A program made the translations under genes and the position numbers. The notes beneath the pieces were generated by a model. It was not told the origin of the DNA. It saw only the letters and a list, made by a program, of their open reading frames with translations, and did no database searches. From DASQTB01 sp035642095 (GTDB lineage Bacteria; Actinomycetota; UBA4738; CALAEC01), in the NCBI GenBank assembly GCA_035642095.1, contig DASQTB010000032.1:1-25280 (forward strand): a stretch of 25,280 nucleotides of DNA, in the 5' to 3' direction. The stretch's first letter is position 1. Each line of letters starts with the position of its first letter. Below are positions 8,085 to 15,682 of this stretch, in pieces.

Positions 8085-8579
8085 GTGCGATGGGATGAGT
8101 TCGAGCGAACGTGCCCGGAGCTGGCCGGGCTGGCCCTCGACCGGTTCGCCCGGGATCAACTGGTGATGCTGGGGACGCTTCGCCGAGACGGCTCGCCCCG
8201 GATCAGTCCCTGCGAGCTCGATCTGGCCGCGGGACAGCTGCTCCTGGGCATGATGTGGCGCTCGCCCAAGGCCCTGGACCTGATGCGTGACCCTCGGATC
8301 GTGGTCCACACCGTCACGTGCAACCGGGAGGGGACCGACGGCGACGTCAAGCTGTACGGCCACGCCATCGCCGTCGAGGACCCCAAGATCAGAACCGCCT
8401 ACCGTCACGCCATCCGGGCCCGGATCGACTGGGAGCCCCGGGAGGGCTCGTACCACCTGTTCGCCCTCGACGTGGATTCCGCCGGCTACCTAAGGTTCGA
8501 ATCCGGCCACAAGGTGGTCTGGGCCTGGGATCCTCGGGACGGCCTCCGGAAGGATCGACGGCCGGCCCTGGAGGCCTGA
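8085..8579 (+). CDS. Pyridoxamine 5'-phosphate oxidase-like FMN-binding split-barrel protein
   Basis: A 164-residue protein that fits the PNPOx-like split-barrel family. The N-terminal part reads LGTLRRDGSPRISPCEL, the typical strand pair around the flavin phosphate, followed by LLLGMMWRSPKALDLMRDPR, the usual substrate-side helix. These proteins bind FMN or F420 and reduce or oxidise small molecules; the substrate here is unknown. The GTG at 8085 is chosen because AAGGGGGG (8071-8078) lies 6 nt upstream. The in-frame TTG at 8079 would be almost on top of that site. It starts 22 nt after arsN1 and may share its transcript. The next gene converges on it. Confidence 0.8.
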   Translation: MRWDEFERTCPELAGLALDRFARDQLVMLGTLRRDGSPRISPCELDLAAGQLLLGMMWRSPKALDLMRDPRIVVHTVTCNREGTDGDVKLYGHAIAVEDPKIRTAYRHAIRARIDWEPREGSYHLFALDVDSAGYLRFESGHKVVWAWDPRDGLRKDRRPALEA

Positions 8580-8662
8580 TCAATCCCCCCTAATGGACGT
8601 TACGTAAAGTAGTCCCGAACTGACCTGCGGCGCCCGGATTGCCCACCCCTCTTTCGCATCCT

Positions 8663-9218
8663 TCACGCCGGCCGGCGGAGCTGCCCCATCACGGCTTCCC
8701 GGACGGCGGCCAGCCATCGGGACTGCCGGCCCAGGATCGCCGCAGCGAGGCCCTCGCCTTCGCGGACCAGACCGAGCAGAACGTGCTCCGGTCCGAGATA
8801 GGGGTGTCCCAGTGAGAGCGCCTCCCGGAGGGGCTAGCTGGAGGGTCTTCCTGGCCCGGGGGGGTGAATCGCCTGCCCCGGCCTCGCTGCCAGGCACAGG
8901 TCCCTTCCAGGGCCCCCGGTCCGAACGACGCCTCGATCGACCGGCGGACCACCTCGAGGTCGATCCCCACGGCGGCCAGGGCGTCGGGGTCGGGCCGGGG
9001 AGCCAGCTCCGGGCACTCCCCCACGATGGCCCGGACGGCGCCGGTCACGGCGGCCCGGGTCAAGCCGACGGACTCCATCGCTCTCGAGGCCACCGTGTCC
9101 TCGCCGAACAGCCCCAGCAGCAGATGCTCGGTTCCCACGCAGTTGTGGCCGAGCGGGGGGGCTCGTCCTGGGCCCGGGCCACCACCCGCCGGGCCTCCGC
9201 GGTGAAGCGCTCGAACAC
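8663..9218 (-). pseudogene. Clp N-terminal (double Clp_N) domain protein, broken by three frameshifts
   Basis: Reading leftward from GTG 9218, the first frame gives FERFTAEARRVVARAQDE, the classic start of a ClpC-type N-domain. It breaks at a run of seven C (9155-9161 on the plus strand). The next frame continues with LGHNCVGTEHLLLGLF and a normal first Clp_N repeat. It breaks again at another C7 run (8858-8864). A short frame encodes ARKTLQLA, and a single extra C near 8836-8839 moves into the last frame, which encodes LGHPYLGPEHVLLGLVREGEG, the second Clp_N repeat, ending at TGA 8663-8665. Restoring the three sites would give about 185 residues and no AAA+ module, so the intact protein would be a stand-alone Clp_N adaptor-like protein. 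Either it is a pseudogene or the homopolymers are misread. The start is 3 nt after the HTH gene stop. Confidence 0.8.
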
Positions 9219-9221
9219 GCC

Positions 9222-9446
9222 CTATCTCCTGGCCCGTCGCCGGCGGCCGTACCTCCGGTGGACGGCCTGCTTGGTGACGCCGAGCGCCCGCCCGATCTCC
9301 TCCCACGACCACCCCAACGCTCGGGCCTTGGTGACCTGGAGTTCCTCGAGCGATTCCAGGAGGACGCGGAGCGAGGCCACGGCGGCCAGGCCCACGGCGG
9401 GATCACGGCTCGACGCTTCTCCGGCGAGCTTCGTCGCTCCCTGCAT
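9222..9446 (-). CDS. Small helix-turn-helix DNA-binding protein
   Basis: A 74-residue protein. The C-terminal part (GWSWEEIGRALGVTKQAVHRR) is a clear helix-turn-helix of the sigma-region-4/homeodomain-like kind, followed by an Arg-rich tail (GRRRRARR). The N-terminal 35 residues are predicted helical (LRVLLESLEELQVTKAR) and may mediate dimerisation. It lies directly upstream of the Clp_N gene, a pairing I recall from other actinobacteria. Its ATG lies inside one of two identical-format inverted repeats and the other covers the -35 box, so autoregulation is likely. The target genes are not known. Confidence 0.75.
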   Translation of the reverse strand: MQGATKLAGEASSRDPAVGLAAVASLRVLLESLEELQVTKARALGWSWEEIGRALGVTKQAVHRRYGRRRRARR

Positions 9447-9469
9447 GCGTCAACCATACTTGACGCATG
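9444..9469. promoter_or_regulatory. Operator-like inverted repeat at the start of the HTH gene
   Basis: The arms CATGCGTCAA (9444-9453) and TTGACGCATG (9460-9469) are a perfect 10-bp inverted repeat with a 6-bp centre. It includes the ATG of the HTH gene. The core GTCAA-N6-TTGAC is repeated exactly 32 bp away. Confidence 0.7.
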
Positions 9470-9479
9470 GACACGAGTA

Positions 9480-9496
9480 TGTCAACCGCCGTTGAC
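9480..9496. promoter_or_regulatory. Second operator copy overlapping the HTH-gene -35 box
   Basis: GTCAACCGCCGTTGAC (9481-9496) is an inverted repeat with the same GTCAA-N6-TTGAC layout as the one at 9449-9464. On the minus strand it contains TTGACA (9485-9480), a perfect -35 box for the HTH gene. No perfect -10 follows; AAGTAT at 18 bp is the best candidate. A repressor bound here would block RNA polymerase. Confidence 0.65.
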
Positions 9497-9513
9497 GCCG
9501 GTTCCTGCTGCGG

Positions 9514-11010
9514 TCACCAACAGATCTTCAGCGACCGGGCCGCCAGGGCCTCGTCCAGGCGACGCACGGGTGTGGTGACCGGCGCGTCGCGCAGCAGGTC
9601 GGGTCGCTCCTCGGCGTCCCGAGCCGCCCGGTTCATCGCCTCCGCGAAGCCGTCGAGGGTCTCCTTCGACTCGGTCTCCGTCGGCTCGACCATCAGCGCC
9701 TCCTCGACGATCAGGGGGAAATACACCGTCGAGGGGTAGAAGCCCAGGTCGATCAGCCGCTTGGCCACGTCCATGGCCCGGATCCCCCGCTTCTTCAGGC
9801 GCTTCGCAGTGGAGACGAACTCGTGCATGGGCGGTCCGTCCGGGAACGCCAGCGGATAGGCCTCCTTCACCCGCTGGGCCAGGTACCGAGCATTGAGCAC
9901 CGCTCGCTCCCCCACCTCGCGGAGCCCGTCGCCCCCATAACCGAACACGTACGCGTACGCTCGGACCAGAACGCCGAAATTCCCGTTGAAGCCGTGGACC
10001 CGACCGATGGAGTCCGGTCGGTGGTGATCCCATCGGAACGTGCCGTCCTCGCCCCGCTCCACCAGCGGGGAGGGAAGGAACGGTGCCAGTTCCTCGTCCA
10101 CGGCGACGGGACCGGCCCCCGGTCCTCCACCGCCGTGGGGCGTGGCGAAGGTCTTGTGGGTGTTCATGTGGACGATGTCGAATCCCATGTCTCCCGGCCG
10201 GACCCGCCCCAGGATCGCGTTCAGGTTCGCCCCGTCGTAGTACAGGAGCCCGCCGATGTCGTGGATGACCCGGGCGATCTCCAGGATGTCCTTCTCGAAC
10301 AGGCCGAGCGTGTTCGGGTTGGTGATCATCAGCCCGGCCACGTCGTCGTCGACCAGTTTCTCCAAGGCGGAGAGGTCGACCAGTCCCCTGGCATCGGACG
10401 GGACCGTGGCCACCTCGTAGCCGGCCATCCGGACGCTGGCCGGGTTCGTCCCGTGGGCGGAATCGGGGATCACGATGCGCCGCCGGGCACCGCCCTGCCG
10501 GAGATGGAAGGCCCGCATGATCAGCAACCCGGTCAGCTCGCCCGATGCCCCCGCCGCAGGCTGGAACGTCGCCCGGGCCATGCCAGTAACCTCGCACAAG
10601 GCCCGCTCCAGCGACCACAGCAGCTCCAGCGCGCCCTGCACGGTGGCATCGGGCTGGTGCGGGTGGAGCCGCTGGAATCCGGGTAGGGCCGCCGCCGTCT
10701 CCGCGATCTTCGGGTTGTACTTCATCGAGCACGAGCCGAGGGGATAGAAACCAGTGTCCACGCCGTAGTTCCGCTGGGCCAGCCGAGTGTAGTGGCGGAT
10801 CAGGTCCCGCTCCCCCACCTCGGGGAGGGAGACCGGAGCGTCGCGGCGATGTTCGTCGGGGATCGCCGCCGGCGGCACGTCGAGCGGTGGGAGCGAGGAC
10901 GCCCTCCGCCCGGGGCGGGACAGCTCTTTGAGCGTCGCCGGAAACCCTCCGGGATCGCCCGTCCGGACCGGGGCGCCGGTATGGGTGGCCGGGTGGGGCT
11001 GTTCGATCAT
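9514..11010 (-). CDS. gcvPB: Glycine decarboxylase (P-protein) subunit 2
   Basis: A 498-residue PLP-dependent subunit of the two-subunit P-protein of the glycine cleavage system. It decarboxylates glycine and passes the aminomethyl group to the lipoyl arm of GcvH. The PLP lysine is in HMNTHKTFATPHGGGGPG (K286). Other conserved stretches are YPLGSCSMKYNP, the cofactor-contact segment IPDSAHGTNPAS, and YYDGANLNAI. ATG 11010 overlaps the gcvPA stop (ATGA), so equal synthesis is likely. The length matches the family's usual 480-520. It is the last gene of the merR-led operon; an independent promoter follows within the next 67 bp. Confidence 0.96.
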   Translation of the reverse strand: MIEQPHPATHTGAPVRTGDPGGFPATLKELSRPGRRASSLPPLDVPPAAIPDEHRRDAPVSLPEVGERDLIRHYTRLAQRNYGVDTGFYPLGSCSMKYNPKIAETAAALPGFQRLHPHQPDATVQGALELLWSLERALCEVTGMARATFQPAAGASGELTGLLIMRAFHLRQGGARRRIVIPDSAHGTNPASVRMAGYEVATVPSDARGLVDLSALEKLVDDDVAGLMITNPNTLGLFEKDILEIARVIHDIGGLLYYDGANLNAILGRVRPGDMGFDIVHMNTHKTFATPHGGGGPGAGPVAVDEELAPFLPSPLVERGEDGTFRWDHHRPDSIGRVHGFNGNFGVLVRAYAYVFGYGGDGLREVGERAVLNARYLAQRVKEAYPLAFPDGPPMHEFVSTAKRLKKRGIRAMDVAKRLIDLGFYPSTVYFPLIVEEALMVEPTETESKETLDGFAEAMNRAARDAEERPDLLRDAPVTTPVRRLDEALAARSLKICW

Positions 11011-12326
11011 CCGGCGATCTCCCCCATCGCCTCGACCAACGCGTCGATCTCCTCCCGGGTCCGTCGCTCCGTGCAGGCGACCAGGAGGGAGCCCTCGACG
11101 ACGGGGCCGACCAGGAACCCCCGATCGGCCAGGGAGTCCCGGACTGCCTCGGGTTCGGTCACCGAGACGGCGAACTCCTTGAAATACGGGGCGGCCGGGT
11201 AGGTCAGGCGGACACCGTCCACCGAGCTCATCCTGGCGGCCGCGTATCCGGCCTTGGCCGCGCAGGCCCGGCCCAGCTCGACCAGGCCTTGAGGTCCGAG
11301 CCAGGCCAGGTACACCGCGGCGGCCACGGCCATCAGGGTCTGGTTCGTGCAGATGTTGGAGGTGGCCTTCTCCCGGCGGATGTGCTGCTCCCGGGCCTGG
11401 AGGGTGAGGACGTACCCCGGCCGCCCGTCGACGTCCTCGGTCAGCCCGGCGATCCGCCCGGGCATCCGACGGACGTCCCGGAGACCCGCCGCGATCACGC
11501 CGAGGTAGGGCCCGCCGAAGCTCAGGTGGTTCCCCAGCACGTGCCCTTCCCCCACGGCGATGTCGACGCCGAGCTCGCCCGGTGAGGCCAGCACCCCCAG
11601 GGACAGAGGGTCGAAGACATGGATCGCCCGGGCGCCGTGGTCGCGGGCGGCGGCGAACACTTCCCGGGCGGGCTCCAGGATCCCGAAGACGTTTGGGTGC
11701 TGGAGGACCACGCAGGCCACGTCATCTCCCAGGTCGGGGATCGATGTCCGCCCCCCTTCCCCGTCCCACCGCTCCGGACGGTAGCCGGCCCCCGCGCCGT
11801 AGGTCTCCAGCGTCTGGACGTACCGGGGGTCGACCGTCCGGGCGACCAGCACGCGCTCCCGCCCGGTGGCCGACCGGGCCAGGTTGACCGCCTCCACCAG
11901 GGCCGTCGGGCCGTCGTACAGGGAAGCATTGGAGACCTCGAGCCCGGTCAGATCGCAGATCATCGACTGGTATTCGAACAGCGCCTGAAGGATCCCCTGC
12001 GACAGCTCCGGCTGATACGGCGTGTACGAGGTCTGGAGCTCCGACCGGCCGGCCACGGCCCACACCGCGGCCGGGACGTAGTGGTCGTACGCGCCGCCGC
12101 CGGCGAAGCAGACCAGGTCGTCCGCGTGCCGGTTTCGCGAGGCCAGCCGGCGGAGGTCCTCCAGGAGCTCGATCTCGGACAGGCCGGCAGGGATGTCCGG
12201 AGCGTGATCCAGCATGACCTCGGCCGGGATATGCCCGTACAGATCGTCCAGTGACTCCAGGTCCAGGGAGGCCAGCATCTCCTGGACGTCCTGATCGGTA
12301 TGGGGCGCGAATCGAAGACCGCTCAC
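11007..12326 (-). CDS. gcvPA: Glycine decarboxylase (P-protein) subunit 1
   Basis: A 439-residue subunit that pairs with GcvPB to form the active P-protein. Recognisable segments are FAGGGAYDHYVPA, the SYTPYQPELSQGILQ signature, LYDGPTALVEA, and TSNICTNQTLMA near the C-terminal third. The PLP lysine is on the other subunit, as normal in the split enzyme. The start is GTG 12326, 29 bp after the preceding small gene, with AGGA about 11 nt upstream. A TAGGAT that resembles a -10 lies at 12336-12341. Mycobacteria and many other actinobacteria have a single long GcvP at this locus, so the split form is a lineage trait. Confidence 0.96.
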   Translation of the reverse strand: MSGLRFAPHTDQDVQEMLASLDLESLDDLYGHIPAEVMLDHAPDIPAGLSEIELLEDLRRLASRNRHADDLVCFAGGGAYDHYVPAAVWAVAGRSELQTSYTPYQPELSQGILQALFEYQSMICDLTGLEVSNASLYDGPTALVEAVNLARSATGRERVLVARTVDPRYVQTLETYGAGAGYRPERWDGEGGRTSIPDLGDDVACVVLQHPNVFGILEPAREVFAAARDHGARAIHVFDPLSLGVLASPGELGVDIAVGEGHVLGNHLSFGGPYLGVIAAGLRDVRRMPGRIAGLTEDVDGRPGYVLTLQAREQHIRREKATSNICTNQTLMAVAAAVYLAWLGPQGLVELGRACAAKAGYAAARMSSVDGVRLTYPAAPYFKEFAVSVTEPEAVRDSLADRGFLVGPVVEGSLLVACTERRTREEIDALVEAMGEIAG

Positions 12327-12355
12327 CTGGCGGGCATCCTATCGCGGAGGGTCCT

Positions 12356-12736
12356 CTAGGCCGACTCGGAGGACCGCTCGTCCTCCAGCCCGTACTTGGT
12401 GACCAGCGACAGGTAGTCCCGCTGGTAGAAGACCTTGCACTTCACGTCGGGATAGAGCTCGAGCAGGCGGCGGACCTTTCGGTTCTTCCGAGTCACCAGC
12501 TTCTGGTTCATCGTGGTGATCTCGATGTACAGGTCCCAGGCCGGCAGGTAGAAGTCCGGAGTGAACTGCTGGATGACATTGCCCTGCCGATCCCATTCCA
12601 GATCGAACGACCGGGGCTCGTACGTCCACTCGATCTGGTAGAAGTCCAACAGCCTGGCGAACTGTCGCTCGCTGGCGTGGGCGAAGGAAACGGACTCGCT
12701 GTCCTGGGCTTCGGAAGCCTCGATGGCCTTCGTCAA
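12356..12736 (-). CDS. Small PD-(D/E)XK nuclease-like protein, function unknown
   Basis: A 126-residue protein. Its middle reads FTPDFYLPAWDLYIEITT, the form of the PD-(D/E)XK endonuclease core. The motif II acidic residues are present, but the expected lysine of E-x-K is Thr (EIT). A basic helix follows (KLVTRKNRKVRRLLELYP), then KCKVFYQRDYLSLV. I cannot name the family. The start is TTG 12736, which overlaps the merR stop as TTGA, the same coupling used throughout the window; GGAGG lies just upstream. The ATG-type frame further upstream only repeats merR DNA in another phase. It sits between merR and gcvPA in one operon. It could be a real nuclease with an alternative lysine (MNQK or RKNRK) or a non-catalytic relative. 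Confidence 0.75.
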   Translation of the reverse strand: MTKAIEASEAQDSESVSFAHASERQFARLLDFYQIEWTYEPRSFDLEWDRQGNVIQQFTPDFYLPAWDLYIEITTMNQKLVTRKNRKVRRLLELYPDVKCKVFYQRDYLSLVTKYGLEDERSSESA

Positions 12737-13182
12737 CTGCCTCCGGCCCGGGCGGCTGCCCTGGCCGTCTTCCTGACCGACCCCTCCACGTCGCTCCAGA
12801 CCTTGTCGACGGCGATGCCGAACACGCCCTGACCGCGCTGGAGGAGGTCCATCACCTCGTCGGGGGACTCGCACGCGTAGATCTTGTTTCCATCCGAGAG
12901 CAGTGTAAGCCCGACGGGGGGTTTCTTCAGGTGATCCTGCAGATAGCCGATGGCCTTCCGGATCCGCTGAAGGTTCACCCCCGTGTCCAGGAGGTTCTTG
13001 ATCGCCTTGAGCATCACGATGTCCTGAAAGGAGTACTCGCGCTGGGTTCCCGATCCCCCGGCGTCCCGAACGCTCGGCGTGACCAGGTCCGTCCGGGCCC
13101 AGTAGTCCAGCTGGCGATAGGAGATGCCCACGATCTTGGCCACCTCCGGTGCACGGAACCCCTGCTCCTCGACCAATGTCAC
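12733..13182 (-). CDS. MerR-family transcriptional regulator (Rv1830-like)
   Basis: A 149-residue MerR-type regulator. The N-terminal winged-helix reads GFRAPEVAKIVGISYRQLDYWARTDLVTPS, followed by the wing REYSFQDIVMLKAIKNLLD and the dimerisation helix VNLQRIRKAIGYLQ. No cysteine cluster for metal sensing is seen. The C-terminal part (VGLTLLSDGNKIYACESPDEV) is an extra domain shared with the Rv1830-type proteins encoded beside the bifunctional nuclease and gcv genes. It leads the operon that includes gcvPA and gcvPB and may control it, which is inference. Start GTG 13182 lies about 20 nt after the predicted transcription start; TTG 13176 is an alternative with better spacing to AGGGG. Confidence 0.9.
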   Translation of the reverse strand: MTLVEEQGFRAPEVAKIVGISYRQLDYWARTDLVTPSVRDAGGSGTQREYSFQDIVMLKAIKNLLDTGVNLQRIRKAIGYLQDHLKKPPVGLTLLSDGNKIYACESPDEVMDLLQRGQGVFGIAVDKVWSDVEGSVRKTARAAARAGGS

Positions 13183-13209
13183 ACCCCTGAAATTACGAAC
13201 GCGTCGGTC

Positions 13210-13238
13210 AGCCTACCTCCGACGCGGAAGGGTGTCAA
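13210..13238 (-). promoter_or_regulatory. Promoter of the merR-gcvPA-gcvPB operon (TTGACA-17-TAGGCT)
   Basis: On the minus strand TTGACA (13238-13233) and TAGGCT (13215-13210) are separated by 17 bp. Transcription would start near 13203, leaving a leader of about 21 nt before the merR GTG. The promoter overlaps no coding sequence and is one of the best in the window. Confidence 0.7.
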
Positions 13239-13252
13239 CGATCGCAGCGGGC

Positions 13253-13750
13253 TCAGCCGGTGCCGGCGGGGCCCTCCTCGAAGTCCTCGGGCCGTACGTT
13301 CTCCAGAAACTCCCGGAACTTCTCGACCTCCTGCTCCTGCTCCTCGTCCTCACGGATGACGATGCTGGCCTCGCCGAGCACCTCCTCGTGGGCGAAGATC
13401 GGCACCCCCAGTCGCACGGCCAGAGCGATGGCGTCGGACGGGCGGGAAGAGATCTCGAACGACGACCCGTTCTGGCCCATCTCGATGACCGAGTAGAAGG
13501 TCCCGTCCCGGAGCTCGGTGATCAGGATCCGATCCACCCGGACGCCGAGCTCCTCGAGCATGTTCTTCATCAGGTCGTGCGTCATCGGCCGGGCCGTTTC
13601 CACCCCCTGGAGGGCGAAGGCGATCGCCGTGGCCTCCGAGGTACCGATCCAGATCGGCAGGTACCGCTCCCCCTCGCTCTCCTTGAGGAGAACGATGGGT
13701 TGGTTCCCGGGCAACTCGACCCGGACGCCGACCAGGTTCATCTCGATCAT
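13253..13750 (-). CDS. Bifunctional nuclease family protein (BFN, DUF151)
   Basis: A 165-residue protein of the bifunctional nuclease family (DUF151). Family hallmarks are LKESEGERYLPIWIGTSEATAIAFALQG, RPMTHDLMKNMLEELG, and SRPSDAIALAVRLGVPIFAHEEVL. The last 35 residues are a very acidic tail. Members have been described as having DNase and RNase activity, and this one sits in the conserved garA-ftsR-bfn-merR order. Start ATG 13750 is used; an in-frame ATG at 13741 is possible. A -10 (TACATT) ends only 12 nt before the first ATG, so the leader would be very short. The biological role in actinobacteria is not settled. Confidence 0.92.
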   Translation of the reverse strand: MIEMNLVGVRVELPGNQPIVLLKESEGERYLPIWIGTSEATAIAFALQGVETARPMTHDLMKNMLEELGVRVDRILITELRDGTFYSVIEMGQNGSSFEISSRPSDAIALAVRLGVPIFAHEEVLGEASIVIREDEEQEQEVEKFREFLENVRPEDFEEGPAGTG

Positions 13751-13762
13751 CGACCCGAGCCC

Positions 13763-13791
13763 AATGTATCCCCCACCCCGGAGACCGGCAA
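13763..13791 (-). promoter_or_regulatory. Promoter of the bifunctional nuclease gene (TTGCCG-17-TACATT)
   Basis: Minus-strand TTGCCG (13791-13786) and TACATT (13768-13763) are 17 bp apart in the 49-bp gap after hpt. Transcription would begin around 13756, leaving only about 6 nt before the ATG. Confidence 0.5.
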
Positions 13792-13799
13792 CCGAACGA

Positions 13800-14384
13800 C
13801 TATGCGGACCGTCGGTCCGATTCCGCCAGAAGCGGAACGAGCGCCCTCGGATCCTCCGTCAGCGCGTCCATGTCGTCGACGGCGATGATGTACGGGAGGT
13901 TGCGGTAGATCTCGGCGTAGTCGAGGCCGTAGCCGAGCACGAACCTGTCGGGGCAGTCGAATCCTCGGTACCGGATATCGATCGGGGTGATCCGCCGGAC
14001 CGACTTGTCCAGCAGGGCGCAGACCTCCAGGGACGCCGGCTCCCGGGCTTCCAACGTCGACAACAGGTAGGAGAGGGTGAGACCCGTGTCGACGATGTCC
14101 TCGACCACGATCACGTCCTGGCCCAGGATGTCCTGATCCAGGTCCTTCATGATGCGGACCACCCCGGACGAGCGAGCTCCGTACGACGAGATCGACATGA
14201 AGTCGACGCTGGCCCGAACGTCGACCGCCCGGAGAAGGTCGGCGTGGAACGTGGCCGCTCCCTTGAGCACCGAGATGAGAACCGGTTCCCGGCCCCGGTA
14301 GTCCCGGGTGATGGCTCGGCCGAGATCGCGCACGCGATCCTCGATCTGCCGGGTCGTGTAGAGCACCGTGGCCAGATCGTCCAC
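13800..14384 (-). CDS. hpt: Hypoxanthine phosphoribosyltransferase
   Basis: A 194-residue purine salvage enzyme that converts hypoxanthine or guanine plus PRPP to IMP or GMP. The PRPP-binding loop is VIVVEDIVDTGLTL (E95, D96, D99-T100-G101). The flexible active-site loop SISSYGARSSG is at about 64-74. LDKSVRR and the C-terminal DFVVGYGLDY-type motif (here RFVLGYGLDYAEIYRNLPYI) are also present. Length is normal. The start GTG 14384 is where transcription from the TAGAAT element at 14391-14396 would begin, so the mRNA may be leaderless. hpt is not part of the mycobacterial version of this gene neighbourhood. Confidence 0.96.
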   Translation of the reverse strand: MDDLATVLYTTRQIEDRVRDLGRAITRDYRGREPVLISVLKGAATFHADLLRAVDVRASVDFMSISSYGARSSGVVRIMKDLDQDILGQDVIVVEDIVDTGLTLSYLLSTLEAREPASLEVCALLDKSVRRITPIDIRYRGFDCPDRFVLGYGLDYAEIYRNLPYIIAVDDMDALTEDPRALVPLLAESDRRSA

Positions 14385-14390
14385 GGGTGG

Positions 14391-14396
14391 ATTCTA
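14391..14396 (-). promoter_or_regulatory. -10 element for a probably leaderless hpt mRNA
   Basis: TAGAAT on the minus strand ends 6 nt before the hpt GTG, the layout of leaderless actinobacterial genes. There is no Shine-Dalgarno sequence and no clear -35 hexamer. Confidence 0.5.
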
Positions 14397-14414
14397 GGCA
14401 CGACGGGCCGGGGA

Positions 14415-14432
14415 CCCTCTCACCGGAGAGGG
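14415..14432 (-). terminator. Stem-loop directly after the carboxypeptidase stop codon
   Basis: CCCTCTC (14415-14421) and GAGAGGG (14426-14432) form a perfect 7-bp stem with a 4-nt loop, one base beyond the TGA. There is no U-tract, so this would be a high-GC terminator without a tail or an mRNA-end-stabilising hairpin. Confidence 0.45.
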
Positions 14433-14433
14433 C

Positions 14434-15675
14434 TCATCCGAAGATCGCCCGGAGGACCCGAACGAAGAACCGGCCCACCGAATCCAGTGCTCGCTCCCAC
14501 CACGCCGGTTCCTCGACCGGGGGCCGGGTCCGGCGAACCGCGGCCTCGGCCACGACGGGAGCTTCGCCGAGCGAGGCGTCCCCCGCCGTGGCGACCACCT
14601 GTCCCACGGGATCCCCGGCATCGATCGGGAGCCGGACGCCCGGCTCGGTCCGGACCTCCAGCGTGACCGGTTGCCCGCGGCGGAGGCGCGCCTCGATCCC
14701 GCCCGCGGCGACCACCTCCACCCGGTGGCCCTCCACCTCGATCGGCTCGAGCGGCTGGCCTTCGGCGATCACGATCCTTCGTTCGAAGCCGGCGAAGCCG
14801 TGGTTCAGGATGACCGCGGCATCGGTGAACGCCTCGCCGGGGGCGCCGAGGGCGACCGACACGAGCCTCAGCCCGTCGCGCTCCGCCGCGGCTACCAGGC
14901 AGAAACCGGCCACGGTGGTGTAGCCGGTCTTCACGCCGATCGCCCCTGGGTACAGCCACAACAGCGCGTTCCGGTTCTGGATCCTTCTCGATTCTCCGTC
15001 CGGGGCCCTCACCCTGTGGAACCGGGTGGAGACGATGTCTTCGAACCCGGGGGTGGCGAATGCCTCGGTGGTGAGAACGACCAGATCCCGTGCGGTCGAG
15101 TAGCCCGAGTCGTCCAGCCCGTTCGGGCTGGCGAATCGAGTGTCCCCCAGGCCGAGCTCTCGGGCCCGCCGGTTCATCCCCTCGACGAACGCCTCCACGC
15201 TGCCCGCCACGTGTTCGGCCAGGGCCACGGCCGCGTCGTTGGCCGATTGCAGCATGAGGGCCAGGAGGAGGTCCCGGATCGGAAGCCGCTCACCGGCCTC
15301 GAGACCCAGCTCGGCCCCGGACTGGGATGCGGCGTTCGGCCCGACGGTGACGAGCTCGCCCGGATCCGAAGTCTCCAGGACCAGCAGGGCCGTCATGATC
15401 TTGGTCACGCTGGCGATCGGCCGCCGCTCCTTGGCCCTGCGCTGCCACAGCAGCTCTCCGGTGTCCAGGTCGCCCAGGGCCGCGGCCGCGGCGGTGACCC
15501 GAGGAGGCTCGGCGGACGGGACCGGCGTCTCCAGAGAGGTGGGATAGGGGGAGGGCGAGCCCGCCGGCGGGACGGGCGTCGGCGGGGGCAGGGACTGTGA
15601 GGCCGCCGGCGGCCACCCGGTCGCCCCCACAACGATGACGGCGCTGACGGCGAGGAGGATCGATCGGGGCCGCAT
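14434..15675 (-). CDS. Secreted D-alanyl-D-alanine carboxypeptidase (peptidase S11, penicillin-binding protein)
   Basis: A 413-residue enzyme that removes the terminal D-Ala from peptidoglycan stem peptides outside the cell membrane. The three active-site motifs are S89-V-T-K92, S144-A-N146 and K249-T-G251. A signal peptide occupies about residues 1-27 (MRPRSILLAVSAVIVVG, then AAS). A Pro/Ser-rich linker runs to about 58. After the catalytic domain (about 60-300) comes a C-terminal beta-rich region, and the last 20 residues (ERALDSVGRFFVRVLRAIFG) form an amphipathic or membrane-attaching helix, as in low-molecular-weight PBPs. A TATCCT element ends 7 nt before the ATG with no obvious ribosome binding site, so the mRNA may be leaderless. 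Confidence 0.93.
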   Translation of the reverse strand: MRPRSILLAVSAVIVVGATGWPPAASQSLPPPTPVPPAGSPSPYPTSLETPVPSAEPPRVTAAAAALGDLDTGELLWQRRAKERRPIASVTKIMTALLVLETSDPGELVTVGPNAASQSGAELGLEAGERLPIRDLLLALMLQSANDAAVALAEHVAGSVEAFVEGMNRRARELGLGDTRFASPNGLDDSGYSTARDLVVLTTEAFATPGFEDIVSTRFHRVRAPDGESRRIQNRNALLWLYPGAIGVKTGYTTVAGFCLVAAAERDGLRLVSVALGAPGEAFTDAAVILNHGFAGFERRIVIAEGQPLEPIEVEGHRVEVVAAGGIEARLRRGQPVTLEVRTEPGVRLPIDAGDPVGQVVATAGDASLGEAPVVAEAAVRRTRPPVEEPAWWERALDSVGRFFVRVLRAIFG

Positions 15676-15682
15676 CGGCCGC

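Noticed and set aside
8600..8607. TTACGTAA palindrome in the convergent gap after the PNPOx-like gene
   Set aside because: Eight bases only, no repeat copy and not near a promoter; likely chance.
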